A program made the translations under genes and the position numbers. A DNA stretch of 5,500 nt from DASTSN01 sp035549175 (GTDB lineage: Bacteria; Bacteroidota; Bacteroidia; Chitinophagales; Chitinophagaceae), in the NCBI GenBank assembly GCA_035549175.1, contig DASZRL010000006.1, positions 1-5,500 of the forward strand, read 5' to 3'. The notes beneath the pieces were generated by a model. That model ran no database searches. It was not told the DNA's origin and saw nothing but the letters and a program-made list of their open reading frames with translations. Shown one piece after another: positions 1 through 5,500 of this stretch (its first letter is position 1; the number at the start of each line of letters is the position of its first letter).

Positions 1-761
1 TGGAGTCCTGGAAGACCCGGTATCGTCCGCTGCTGTCCCGCTGGTTCGAAAACCTGGGGCAACTGGAAGCCCTGCATTCACTGGCCACCCTGCAGTTCAA
101 TGCACCGGACTGGTGCATCCCGCAGCTCAGTGATACGCCGGGCACACTGGTCACCAGGTCACTGGGCCACCCGCTCATCGACCCGGCCAAACGCGTAGTC
201 AATGATTTTTCCACCAGGGGCCTTGGCCAGATCAGCCTGGTCACCGGATCCAACATGGCGGGAAAGAGCACCTTTCTGCGCAGTGTAGGTGTCAATGTGG
301 TGCTGGCCTCGCTGGGCGGGCCCGTCTGCGCCGGCTATTTTGCATTTATTCCCGTCCGGGTTTGCAGCAGCATGCGGATCAGCGACAACCTGGAGGAAAG
401 CACCTCCACGTTTTACGCCGAACTTAAAAAACTTAAATACATCATTACGCAGGTCAACCAGCGGCAACCGGTCCTTATCCTGCTAGACGAGATGCTGCGG
501 GGCACCAACTCGGCCGACCGGCGTACCGGGTCCGGGGCGCTCCTGCGCCAGCTCATACGCCAGGACGCCGTAGCGATCGTGGCTACCCACGACCTGGAAC
601 TTGCGGCCCTGGCCGATCCGTACCCGGGACAGCTTCATAATTACCACTTTGACGTCCAGGTAGCCGGTGAGGAGCTGTACTTTGATTACCGACTCCGGCC
701 CGGGATTTGCCAGAGCATGAACGCGTCCCTGCTGATGAAAAAAATCGGCATCGAACTCTGA
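1..761 (+). CDS. MutS-related ATPase, C-terminal part (5' end outside window)
   Basis: This is the last 252 residues of a MutS-family protein, read in the frame starting at position 3 and ending at TGA 759-761. The visible part is the MutS domain V ATPase. It has the LGHPLID lead-in, a Walker A loop GSNMAGKST (246-272), the SMRISDNLEESTSTFYAEL region that follows it in this family, Walker B LILLDEM (Asp and Glu at window residues 162-163), the RGTNSADRRTGS signature, and a switch histidine in VATHDLEL (window residue 196). Canonical MutS has a DEIGRGTSTYDG-type signature; the NSADRR version fits the divergent MutS-related proteins common in Bacteroidetes, which usually lack the mismatch-binding N-terminal domain. 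Whether that domain is absent here cannot be seen. No C-terminal Smr nuclease domain follows, which argues against MutS2. The gene converges with rseP. The ATPase family is certain; a role in mismatch repair is not. Confidence 0.9.
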   Translation, partial: ESWKTRYRPLLSRWFENLGQLEALHSLATLQFNAPDWCIPQLSDTPGTLVTRSLGHPLIDPAKRVVNDFSTRGLGQISLVTGSNMAGKSTFLRSVGVNVVLASLGGPVCAGYFAFIPVRVCSSMRISDNLEESTSTFYAELKKLKYIITQVNQRQPVLILLDEMLRGTNSADRRTGSGALLRQLIRQDAVAIVATHDLELAALADPYPGQLHNYHFDVQVAGEELYFDYRLRPGICQSMNASLLMKKIGIEL

Positions 762-768
762 ATAAAGA

Positions 769-790
769 TCCCCCGGCAAAAGACGGGGGA
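769..790. terminator. GC-rich hairpin just after the MutS-like stop; candidate terminator
   Basis: A perfect 7-bp stem, TCCCCCG with CGGGGGA, closes an 8-nt loop and begins 8 nt after the TGA of the MutS-like gene. That position suggests it ends the plus-strand transcript, but no T tract follows on that strand. Read on the minus strand the stem is followed by TCTTTATTC, a better though interrupted U tract, so it could also stop read-through from the operon ending in rseP. It may act in both directions. The stem is seen directly; its function is inferred. Confidence 0.45.
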
Positions 791-880
791 GTAACCAAAA
801 CGAACTGCTGCGTAAGAGAGGTTGAATCAGACCTGAAATGAAGGATTCTTGCTGATCCGAAGTTCGCCTGATTACCGGCA

Positions 881-900
881 GCCGGAAAGCCATTTTCGGC
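881..900 (+). terminator. Second hairpin in the convergent gap; weak terminator candidate
   Basis: GCCGGAAA pairs with TTTTCGGC across a 4-nt GCCA loop, giving 8 bp with one G-T wobble. The wobble becomes a C-A mismatch on the opposite strand, so the RNA hairpin is better on the plus strand. There is no T tract after it; the T run lies inside the stem. It could stabilise a 3' end or be fortuitous. Confidence 0.25.
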
Positions 901-985
901 CAGTCAGCCCAAAACTTGTTTGAAATGCCCGAAGCCTTGTGTGAATCGCCGGGCCTGCCCCGTCCAAAAGGCGCTGACCGACCGG

Positions 986-2341
986 TCAGCGGAACAACCG
1001 CAGAATATCCAGCCCCAGGGCATAGGCCATCAGCCCCAGTAACAGGACCATGCCGGCCATCTGCGCGTACTCGATGAATTTATCGCTCGGTTTGCGCCCC
1101 GTAATCATTTCGGCGAGGGTAAACAGGGCATGCCCGCCGTCCAGCGCGGGAATGGGAAGTACGTTCATGAAAGCCAGGATGATGGAAAATACGGCGGTCA
1201 GCCTCCAGAAACTCTGCCAGTCCCACACACCCGGGAATATGCTGCCGATGCTGATCACGCTGCCCAGCGAATCATTGGGACTCGCCTTGCCGTTGAACAA
1301 TTGCTTGATGCCTGCTATATACCGTCCCAGGGTCTGCCAGCAAAGGCTGAACCCGGCCGGTATGGATTGCAGGAAACTGTATTCCCGGGTTTCGATCGTA
1401 AAGCCCAGTTTTTTCAGGTCCCCTTCCGCCACGACGCCGATCTTTCCATCCGCATTCAGGGGAACAGGCAGCAAAAGCGTATCCCGCTGGTTCCGGATCA
1501 CCTTCAGGGTGAGGGTCTTGCCGGCCTTCCCCTTGACGGCATCCTGGAAATCATTATAGAATGGCGTAGGCACGCCGTCCACTGCCACGATCTGGTCTCC
1601 TTTCTGGATACCCGCTGTTTTCGCGTTGGAAAGCTTGACAAAATCACTGACGAAGAAAGGCACCCGTATCCGCACGAATTTGTCCAACTTGTTTTTGTTA
1701 AGCGCCTTGATCAGTGAATCGGCAACCGGGAGCTGCATTTCCCGGCCGTCCCGGCTGATGGTGATGCTATTGCCTCCGCCCAGGGTGACATCTGAGGGAA
1801 TATTGATGGCGTTCTTTACCTCCTTATCTCCCACTTTCAGCACCAGATCCCCGTCCTTTAAACCGACCTGCCTGCCCAGGCTGTCGGCCACGATCCCATA
1901 CTTAAGACTTCGGGGGGGCACCAGTTCCTCGCCCCAGACCCACAGGATCATCATAAAAATGACAATGGCCAGCAGCACATTGACCGTCACGCCACCCAGC
2001 ATGATGATCAGTCGCTGCCAGGCGGGTTTGCTGCGGAACTCCCAGGGTTGAGCGGGCAGTTTCATCTGTTCCTTGTCCATACTTTCATCGATCATCCCGG
2101 CTATTTTCACATAGCCCCCGAAAGGTATCCAGCCCAGTCCGTATTCCGTGTCACCGACCTTCTTTTTGAACAGGGAAAACCAGGGGTTAAAAAAAAGATA
2201 GAATTTTTCCACGCGGCACTTGAACCACCGGGCCGGAAGAAAGTGACCCAGCTCGTGCAGGATGACCAGGATGGAAAAGGAAAGTATGAATTGCCCCGTT
2301 TTGACGGCTACGGAATTCCAGTCGATGGCTAATAAGGTCAT
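986..2341 (-). CDS. rseP: RseP-type site-2 intramembrane zinc metalloprotease
   Basis: This is a 451-residue inner-membrane protease of the M50 family, the RseP/S2P type that cuts transmembrane proteins such as anti-sigma factors after a first cleavage. The first membrane segment (about residues 17-34) carries the zinc site HELGH at 29-33. The GGYVK loop is at 75-79 and a second membrane segment at about 111-136. Two PDZ domains follow (about 147-205 and 235-305), then two C-terminal membrane segments (about 378-397 and 427-449). The third zinc ligand is Asp401 in NVLPIPALDGG. All catalytic residues are intact. I chose the ATG at 2341; a TTG eight codons upstream (2365) would only add a short tail. 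No Shine-Dalgarno sequence precedes either start. The gene lies 67 nt after dxr and is probably the last of a GH3-dxr-rseP operon. Its substrate cannot be told from this window. Confidence 0.95.
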   Translation of the reverse strand: MTLLAIDWNSVAVKTGQFILSFSILVILHELGHFLPARWFKCRVEKFYLFFNPWFSLFKKKVGDTEYGLGWIPFGGYVKIAGMIDESMDKEQMKLPAQPWEFRSKPAWQRLIIMLGGVTVNVLLAIVIFMMILWVWGEELVPPRSLKYGIVADSLGRQVGLKDGDLVLKVGDKEVKNAINIPSDVTLGGGNSITISRDGREMQLPVADSLIKALNKNKLDKFVRIRVPFFVSDFVKLSNAKTAGIQKGDQIVAVDGVPTPFYNDFQDAVKGKAGKTLTLKVIRNQRDTLLLPVPLNADGKIGVVAEGDLKKLGFTIETREYSFLQSIPAGFSLCWQTLGRYIAGIKQLFNGKASPNDSLGSVISIGSIFPGVWDWQSFWRLTAVFSIILAFMNVLPIPALDGGHALFTLAEMITGRKPSDKFIEYAQMAGMVLLLGLMAYALGLDILRLFR

Positions 2342-2386
2342 AAGAAGAGATTCTAGCGCGCTCAATATCTGTCATTTCCGGCGCAA

Positions 2387-2402
2387 CCCTGCCGCAGCAG
2401 GG
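2387..2402 (-). other. Intercistronic hairpin after the dxr stop
   Basis: A perfect 6-bp stem, CCCTGC with GCAGGG around a 4-nt loop, sits 6 nt beyond the dxr stop codon in transcription order. On the minus strand it is followed by TTGCGCC, not a U tract, so it does not look like a full terminator. It could mark an mRNA-processing or 3'-stability point between dxr and rseP. On the plus strand it is followed by an AT-rich stretch, but no plus-strand gene ends here. Confidence 0.35.
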
Positions 2403-2408
2403 GAAATT

Positions 2409-3617
2409 TTAAAGTTTTATTATATCGGCGGCAAAATTACGGGCCTCCCCATCGCTGTCAAAATATTCCTCCAGGGTGGGGCTGGCGATATAGCGCACCT
2501 TTTCCATCGTACGTTCAATCACATCAGTCATTTCCAGGAAACCGATCCGGTTGCGCAGGAAGGCGTATACGGCGATTTCATTGGCGGCGTTCATGATGCA
2601 GGGCAGGTTGCCTCCTTTGACCAGGGCATCGGTTGCCAGGGCCAGGTTGCGGAAGGTCTTGGTATCGGGCTCCTCGAAGGTCAGCGTATTGAACCGGCGA
2701 AAATCAAACCGGGGAAAATTGCTGTGGATCCGTCGCGGGAAGGAAAGGGCGTACTGAATGGGCAGTCGCATGTCCGGAAGCCCCATTTGCGCCTTGATGC
2801 TGCCATCCTCAAACTGGACCATACTGTGAATGATGCTCTGGGGATGGACCACCACCTGGATCTGTTCCGGGGCCAGGTTGAACAGGAACTTGGCTTCGAT
2901 CATCTCCAGGCCCTTGTTCATCAGGGTGGCTGAATCAATACTGATCTTGGCGCCCATGCGCCAGTTCGGATGCTGCAGGGCATGCTCCCGCTTGACATTG
3001 ACCAGGTAGTTCGGCTTACGCCCCAGGAAAGGGCCGCCGGAGGCCGTCAGGATGATCTTTTCAATCGGGTTTCGTGTTTCACCGATCAGGCATTGGAAGA
3101 TGGCGGAGTGTTCGGAATCCACCGGAATGACGGGAACCCGGTTTTCCACCGCCTTTTGCATAACGATATCACCCGCCACGACCAGGGTCTCCTTGTTGGC
3201 CAGGGCAATGACCTTGCCGTTTTCGATGGCACGGATGGTCGGCCGCAGGCCGGCAAACCCGACAATGGCAGCCAGCATCAGATCATAACAATCCATGGCG
3301 GCGACTTCCTCCAGGGCTTTCTCGCCGGCAAATACCTTGATATCGGTGCCTTTTAAGGCATCCCGCACCTTGTTGTATTTGCCGGGATCCCCGATTACCA
3401 CGATGTGGGGATGGAACTGGAGCGCCTGCTCGATCAGCAGGTCTTCGTTGGAGAAGGCGGTGAGGATCTCTGCCGTCAGCAAACCGCTGTGGGCGGCAAT
3501 GACTTCAAGCGCCTGGCGGCCGATGGAACCGGTTGACCCGAACAGGCCGATCCGCTTGGGGCTGCCTGCGGTGGCGGTCCCGGTTGATGATTGGTTGGTT
3601 TGCTGCTTTTCGGCCAT
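2409..3617 (-). CDS. dxr: 1-deoxy-D-xylulose-5-phosphate reductoisomerase
   Basis: This 402-residue cytosolic enzyme converts DXP to 2-C-methyl-D-erythritol 4-phosphate with NADPH and a divalent metal, the committed step of the MEP isoprenoid pathway and the target of fosmidomycin. The N-terminal NADPH fold shows GLFGSTGSIGRQALEV from residue 24, then ALANKETLVVAG (138-149). Metal ligands are Asp167 and Glu169 in PVDSEH, and Glu238 in NKGLEMIEAKF. The substrate-phosphate residues are also present: Ser193 (TASGGPF), His216 (HPNW), Ser229, Asn234 and Lys235, each offset by seven from the E. coli numbering as I recall it. The HPQSIIHSMVQFEDGS stretch (258-273) is typical. The first 20 residues are a Ser/Thr/Gly/Ala/Gln-rich tail before the core; no other in-frame start lies between the ATG at 3617 and the core, so this start is likely. 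No Shine-Dalgarno sequence is seen. It lies 46 nt downstream of the GH3 gene and ahead of rseP. Confidence 0.97.
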   Translation of the reverse strand: MAEKQQTNQSSTGTATAGSPKRIGLFGSTGSIGRQALEVIAAHSGLLTAEILTAFSNEDLLIEQALQFHPHIVVIGDPGKYNKVRDALKGTDIKVFAGEKALEEVAAMDCYDLMLAAIVGFAGLRPTIRAIENGKVIALANKETLVVAGDIVMQKAVENRVPVIPVDSEHSAIFQCLIGETRNPIEKIILTASGGPFLGRKPNYLVNVKREHALQHPNWRMGAKISIDSATLMNKGLEMIEAKFLFNLAPEQIQVVVHPQSIIHSMVQFEDGSIKAQMGLPDMRLPIQYALSFPRRIHSNFPRFDFRRFNTLTFEEPDTKTFRNLALATDALVKGGNLPCIMNAANEIAVYAFLRNRIGFLEMTDVIERTMEKVRYIASPTLEEYFDSDGEARNFAADIIKL

Positions 3618-3634
3618 GTATAGTCAAGGTTTTT

Positions 3635-3661
3635 GGGAACCCTGCCGGTGCACCAGGTCCC
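3635..3661 (-). other. Imperfect intercistronic hairpin after the GH3 stop
   Basis: On the minus strand GGGA-CCTG pairs with CAGG-TCCC around a 9-nt loop, with a 2-nt bulge, starting 2 nt after the GH3 stop codon. It is followed by AAAAACC, so it is not an intrinsic terminator. It shares the 10-mer AACCCTGCCG (plus strand, 3638-3647) with the dxr-rseP gap (2385-2394). A role in RNA processing or stability is possible but inferred. Confidence 0.3.
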
Positions 3662-3663
3662 GC

Positions 3664-5169
3664 TTACAGGCTTGGGTTTTCCGCCCAGGGAGTCAGCTGG
3701 TCGGCGATTTTCCGATCGTTGCTGAGCCGGGGCACTTTATTCTGACCTCCCAATTTACCGATTGATTTCATGTAATCAATAAAACCGTTGCGGCGGATGG
3801 GCGTAATACGCAGGGACTGCAGGATATTTCCTTCGATCAGGTCGGCATAATAGGAGTTTTTCCCCATCAGGGTCTCTTCCAGTTTATGACCAAAGGCCTG
3901 GATATCAGCCGGTTTATTGGCAAATTCGATAAACCACTCGTGGTAGGATTTTCCCTTGCCTTCGCTGACAAAGGGTGCGACGGTAAACTCGGTGATCTGC
4001 ACGTTTTCTTCGGCCGCGACCTTCATCAGGCTGTACTCCACCTCTTCCCCGATCACATGTTCCCCGAAAGCAGAGATAAAGTGGCGGGTCCGGCCGGTAA
4101 CTACAAGCCGGTAGGGATTGGTAGATACGAACCGCACGGTATCCCCGATATTATACCCCCAGAGGCCTGCGTTACTGTTGATGAGCAGGGCGTAATTTTC
4201 GCCCACTTTGACATCCCGCAGGGATAGCCGGGTCGGGTTATCGGAAAAAATTTCCCCGGCGGGGACGAACTCGAAGAAAATGCCGCTGTTGGTATTCAGC
4301 AGCAGCCCCGCGGCCTCCTGGGAATCCTGAAAGGCAAAAAAGCCTTCGGACGCGGGGAAGGTCTCGATGGAATCCACCTTTCTGCCGATGCTTTGAAAGA
4401 GTTTCGCGCGGTAGGGTTCGAAATTCACCCCCCCGTACACCAGCAGGGAAAACCCGGGGAATATCTCCCCCACCGGCCGGCCCTCCCGTTCTATTAGCTT
4501 GTCAAAATACATCTGCACCCAGGGCGGGATGCCGCTGATCAGGGTCATGTCCTGTTTGACCGTTTCCTCGATAATCCGTTCCAGCTTGGTTTCCCAGTCC
4601 TCTATACAATTCGTTTCGTAAGAGGGCAGTTGGTTGGTCCGCAGGTAGCGGGGGATATGATGGTTGACGATCCCGCTCAGCCGGCCCGTCGGCACGCCGC
4701 CGACCCGTTCCAGCTCGGGAGAGCCCGACAGGAAGATCATTTTGCCGCTGGCCACCGCGCTGTTCCCGGTTTCTGCCATATAGCACAACAGGGCATTGCG
4801 CGCTGAATTGATATGATTGGGGATGGAGTCCTTGGTGATGGGGATATATTTTACCCCGCTGGTCGTACCGGAGGTCTTGGCAAAATAGATGGGTAGTCCT
4901 TTCCAGAGAATATTATGCTTGCCCTCCTTGATCCGGTCGATATAGGGCCGGAGCTGCTCATAATCCCGTACCGGCATGGCCTGCCGGAATTCCTCGTAGG
5001 TATTTACCTCATCCAGCCGGGTGTCCTTGCCGATCTGGGTAAGGCGTCCGTTCCGTATCAGGTTCTTCAGAATGGCGTCCTGGTCCTCCACGGCGGTCGC
5101 CATGCCCTTTCGGATGGTTTTTTGGACATAGGAAGCGAAGGGCTTTGCGAGGAATGACTTGATTTTCAT
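3664..5169 (-). CDS. GH3-family protein (adenylate-forming acyl-amido synthetase fold)
   Basis: This 501-residue protein belongs to the GH3 family, adenylate-forming enzymes of the ANL superfamily; plant members join amino acids to jasmonate or auxin through an acyl-AMP. Motifs are in order: phosphate loop KTSGTTSGVKYIP (98-110), the second ATP motif FPASEGFFAF (271-280), YNIGDTVRF (339-347) with the ribose-binding Asp343, and the hinge VTGRTRHFISAFGEHV (357-372) leading into the small C-terminal domain. The KLGGQNKVPRL ending (472-482) recurs in bacterial members as I recall. It is shorter than plant GH3 proteins (about 600 residues). There is no signal peptide or clear membrane segment, so it should be cytosolic. 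The ATG at 5169 lies 34 nt downstream of a -7 promoter element, without a Shine-Dalgarno sequence. It is the first gene of the probable operon with dxr and rseP. The acyl substrate and amine acceptor are unknown; plant hormone activity should not be assumed. Confidence 0.9.
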   Translation of the reverse strand: MKIKSFLAKPFASYVQKTIRKGMATAVEDQDAILKNLIRNGRLTQIGKDTRLDEVNTYEEFRQAMPVRDYEQLRPYIDRIKEGKHNILWKGLPIYFAKTSGTTSGVKYIPITKDSIPNHINSARNALLCYMAETGNSAVASGKMIFLSGSPELERVGGVPTGRLSGIVNHHIPRYLRTNQLPSYETNCIEDWETKLERIIEETVKQDMTLISGIPPWVQMYFDKLIEREGRPVGEIFPGFSLLVYGGVNFEPYRAKLFQSIGRKVDSIETFPASEGFFAFQDSQEAAGLLLNTNSGIFFEFVPAGEIFSDNPTRLSLRDVKVGENYALLINSNAGLWGYNIGDTVRFVSTNPYRLVVTGRTRHFISAFGEHVIGEEVEYSLMKVAAEENVQITEFTVAPFVSEGKGKSYHEWFIEFANKPADIQAFGHKLEETLMGKNSYYADLIEGNILQSLRITPIRRNGFIDYMKSIGKLGGQNKVPRLSNDRKIADQLTPWAENPSL

Positions 5170-5202
5170 ACAATAAAAAAGGAGGACGCCGCAAAATGGC
5201 TA

Positions 5203-5210
5203 CAAATATA
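5203..5210 (-). promoter_or_regulatory. Putative -7 element for the GH3-dxr-rseP operon
   Basis: On the minus strand TATATTTG exactly matches the Bacteroidetes -7 consensus TAnnTTTG. Transcription would start near 5195, leaving a leader of about 26 nt before the GH3 ATG. No TTTG lies 19-21 nt upstream, so the -33 element is missing or degenerate; this could be a weak or regulated promoter. The leader is T-rich just before the ATG and has no Shine-Dalgarno sequence. Confidence 0.5.
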
Positions 5211-5264
5211 GGGGATAGCCCGGCTTCCTGACGTAATTTTGCCCCGTAAAACTTTGATTTCCTG

Positions 5265-5295
5265 TTTGTGAACTGAAAAAATCCCCTTACCTTTG
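5265..5295 (+). promoter_or_regulatory. Bacteroidetes-type promoter of rplU
   Basis: TTTG at 5265-5268 and TACCTTTG at 5288-5295 are separated by 19 nt, matching the primary-sigma consensus of Bacteroidetes (TTTG, 19-21 nt, TAnnTTTG) with no mismatch. Transcription would start around 5301-5303, only some 12-14 nt before the rplU ATG. Such a short leader leaves no room for an RNA structure that binds L21 and has no Shine-Dalgarno sequence. Confidence 0.75.
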
Positions 5296-5314
5296 CCTCC
5301 CTAATTTTCAGCCC

Positions 5315-5500
5315 ATGTTTGCAGTAGTTAAAATAGCCGGACAACAATTCAAGGTAGCCAAAGACCAGACCCTCTATGTGCCTCATCTGGCGGGCAAAGC
5401 GGGTGACCAGGTCGAATTCCCTGAAGTGCTCCTGGTGGATGCCGAAGGTAAGCTCTCCGTCGGCGCAGCCATCAAGGCCAAGGTAAAGGCCGAGATCCTT
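5315..5500 (+). CDS. rplU: 50S ribosomal protein L21, N-terminal part (3' end outside window)
   Basis: The first 62 residues of ribosomal protein L21 are visible, starting at ATG 5315 and open to the right edge; the usual length is about 100 residues, so roughly 40 are missing. L21 is a beta-barrel protein of the large subunit that binds 23S rRNA. The start MFAVVKIAGQQFKVAKDQ matches the family opening (M-Y/F-A-V-I/V-K-x-G-G-K/Q-Q-Y/F-x-V). The segment GDQVEFPEVLLVDAEGKLSVG (30-50) matches the conserved GDxVxFxxVLLV core and its following loop. It is transcribed divergently from the GH3 gene, from its own strong-looking promoter. In most bacteria rpmA (L27) comes next, which would lie just outside the window. 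Confidence 0.95.
   Translation, partial: MFAVVKIAGQQFKVAKDQTLYVPHLAGKAGDQVEFPEVLLVDAEGKLSVGAAIKAKVKAEIL

Larger units (their letters stand above)
762..985. other. Convergent intergenic region between the MutS-like gene and rseP
   Basis: This 224-nt gap lies between two genes that end towards each other, so it should hold the 3' ends of both transcripts. It contains two hairpins, listed separately, and no convincing small gene. The reading frames that cross it also run antisense through the MutS-like coding region. No tRNA-like fold or repeat is apparent. Confidence 0.7.

Noticed and set aside
483..893. A 136-codon minus-strand frame entering the convergent gap.
   Set aside because: Most of it is antisense to the MutS-like ATPase core, and the part in the gap has no start signal or family resemblance.
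927..954. A GCCCG...CGGGC inverted repeat in the convergent gap.
   Set aside because: The stem is only 5 bp with an 18-nt loop, and no clear T tract follows on either strand.
1130..1717. A 195-codon plus-strand frame antisense to rseP.
   Set aside because: It lies fully inside the conserved rseP coding region with no independent start signal or recognisable domain.
2342..2365. The TTG at 2365 as the rseP start, giving 459 residues.
   Set aside because: The ATG at 2341 gives the MTLLAIDW start expected for this group just ahead of the first membrane segment, and nothing near the TTG favours it.
2262..2933. A 223-codon plus-strand frame across the start of rseP and the end of dxr.
   Set aside because: It is antisense to two well-supported conserved genes and its translation resembles no protein family; it is a by-product of GC-rich codon use.
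5181..5231. A plus-strand 11-codon frame (ATG 5196 to TGA 5231) preceded by GGAGG at a good Shine-Dalgarno distance.
   Set aside because: It overlaps the minus-strand promoter, is very short, and none of the visible genes uses a Shine-Dalgarno sequence; the GGAGG is probably chance in a purine-rich stretch.
5234..5241. A second TAnnTTTG match (TAATTTTG) on the plus strand upstream of rplU.
   Set aside because: No TTTG lies 19-21 nt upstream, and the match at 5288-5295 with a proper -33 element is better; it remains only a fallback.
5009..5386. A 125-codon minus-strand frame spanning the rplU start and the GH3 start.
   Set aside because: It runs antisense through rplU and out of frame through GH3, and would cross both promoters.

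Overview
The window looks like ordinary chromosomal core genome from a Bacteroidetes (Bacteroidota) bacterium, probably Chitinophagaceae or a close relative. Three things point there: the promoter ahead of the ribosomal protein L21 gene matches the phylum-specific pattern TTTG-N19-TAnnTTTG; none of the four visible starts has a Shine-Dalgarno sequence; and the protein set is typical (a MutS-related ATPase of the Bacteroidetes kind, an RseP-type site-2 protease with tandem PDZ domains, a Dxr, and a bacterial GH3-family protein). The genus assignment is inference from remembered family resemblance, not from a search.

Layout from left to right. Positions 1-761 (+) hold the C-terminal 252 residues of a MutS-related ATPase whose 5' end lies outside the window. 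Positions 762-985 are a convergent gap with two candidate hairpins. Positions 986-5169 (-) hold three genes in one direction, in transcription order a GH3-family protein (3664-5169), dxr (2409-3617) and rseP (986-2341). The gaps between them are 46 and 67 nt, and each carries a hairpin just after the upstream stop codon. Positions 5170-5314 are a divergent promoter region. From 5315 (+) the gene for ribosomal protein L21 (rplU) begins and runs off the right edge.

How the genes fit together: the minus-strand trio reads as one probable operon started by a -7 element at 5203-5210. Dxr makes MEP for isoprenoid synthesis (undecaprenyl carriers and quinones), and RseP cleaves membrane proteins within the bilayer; the two are neighbours in many bacteria as part of an envelope-biogenesis cluster. 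The GH3-like enzyme in front of them is the least understood member: it belongs to an adenylate-forming fold known from plant hormone conjugation, and its bacterial substrate is not evident here. rplU starts a separate, divergent unit with a very short predicted leader.

I found no mobile element, CRISPR array, tRNA or rRNA gene, or clearly new system. The points most worth a second look are the GH3 gene and its place at the head of the dxr-rseP unit, the near-leaderless rplU promoter, and the paired intercistronic hairpins that share a 10-nt sequence.
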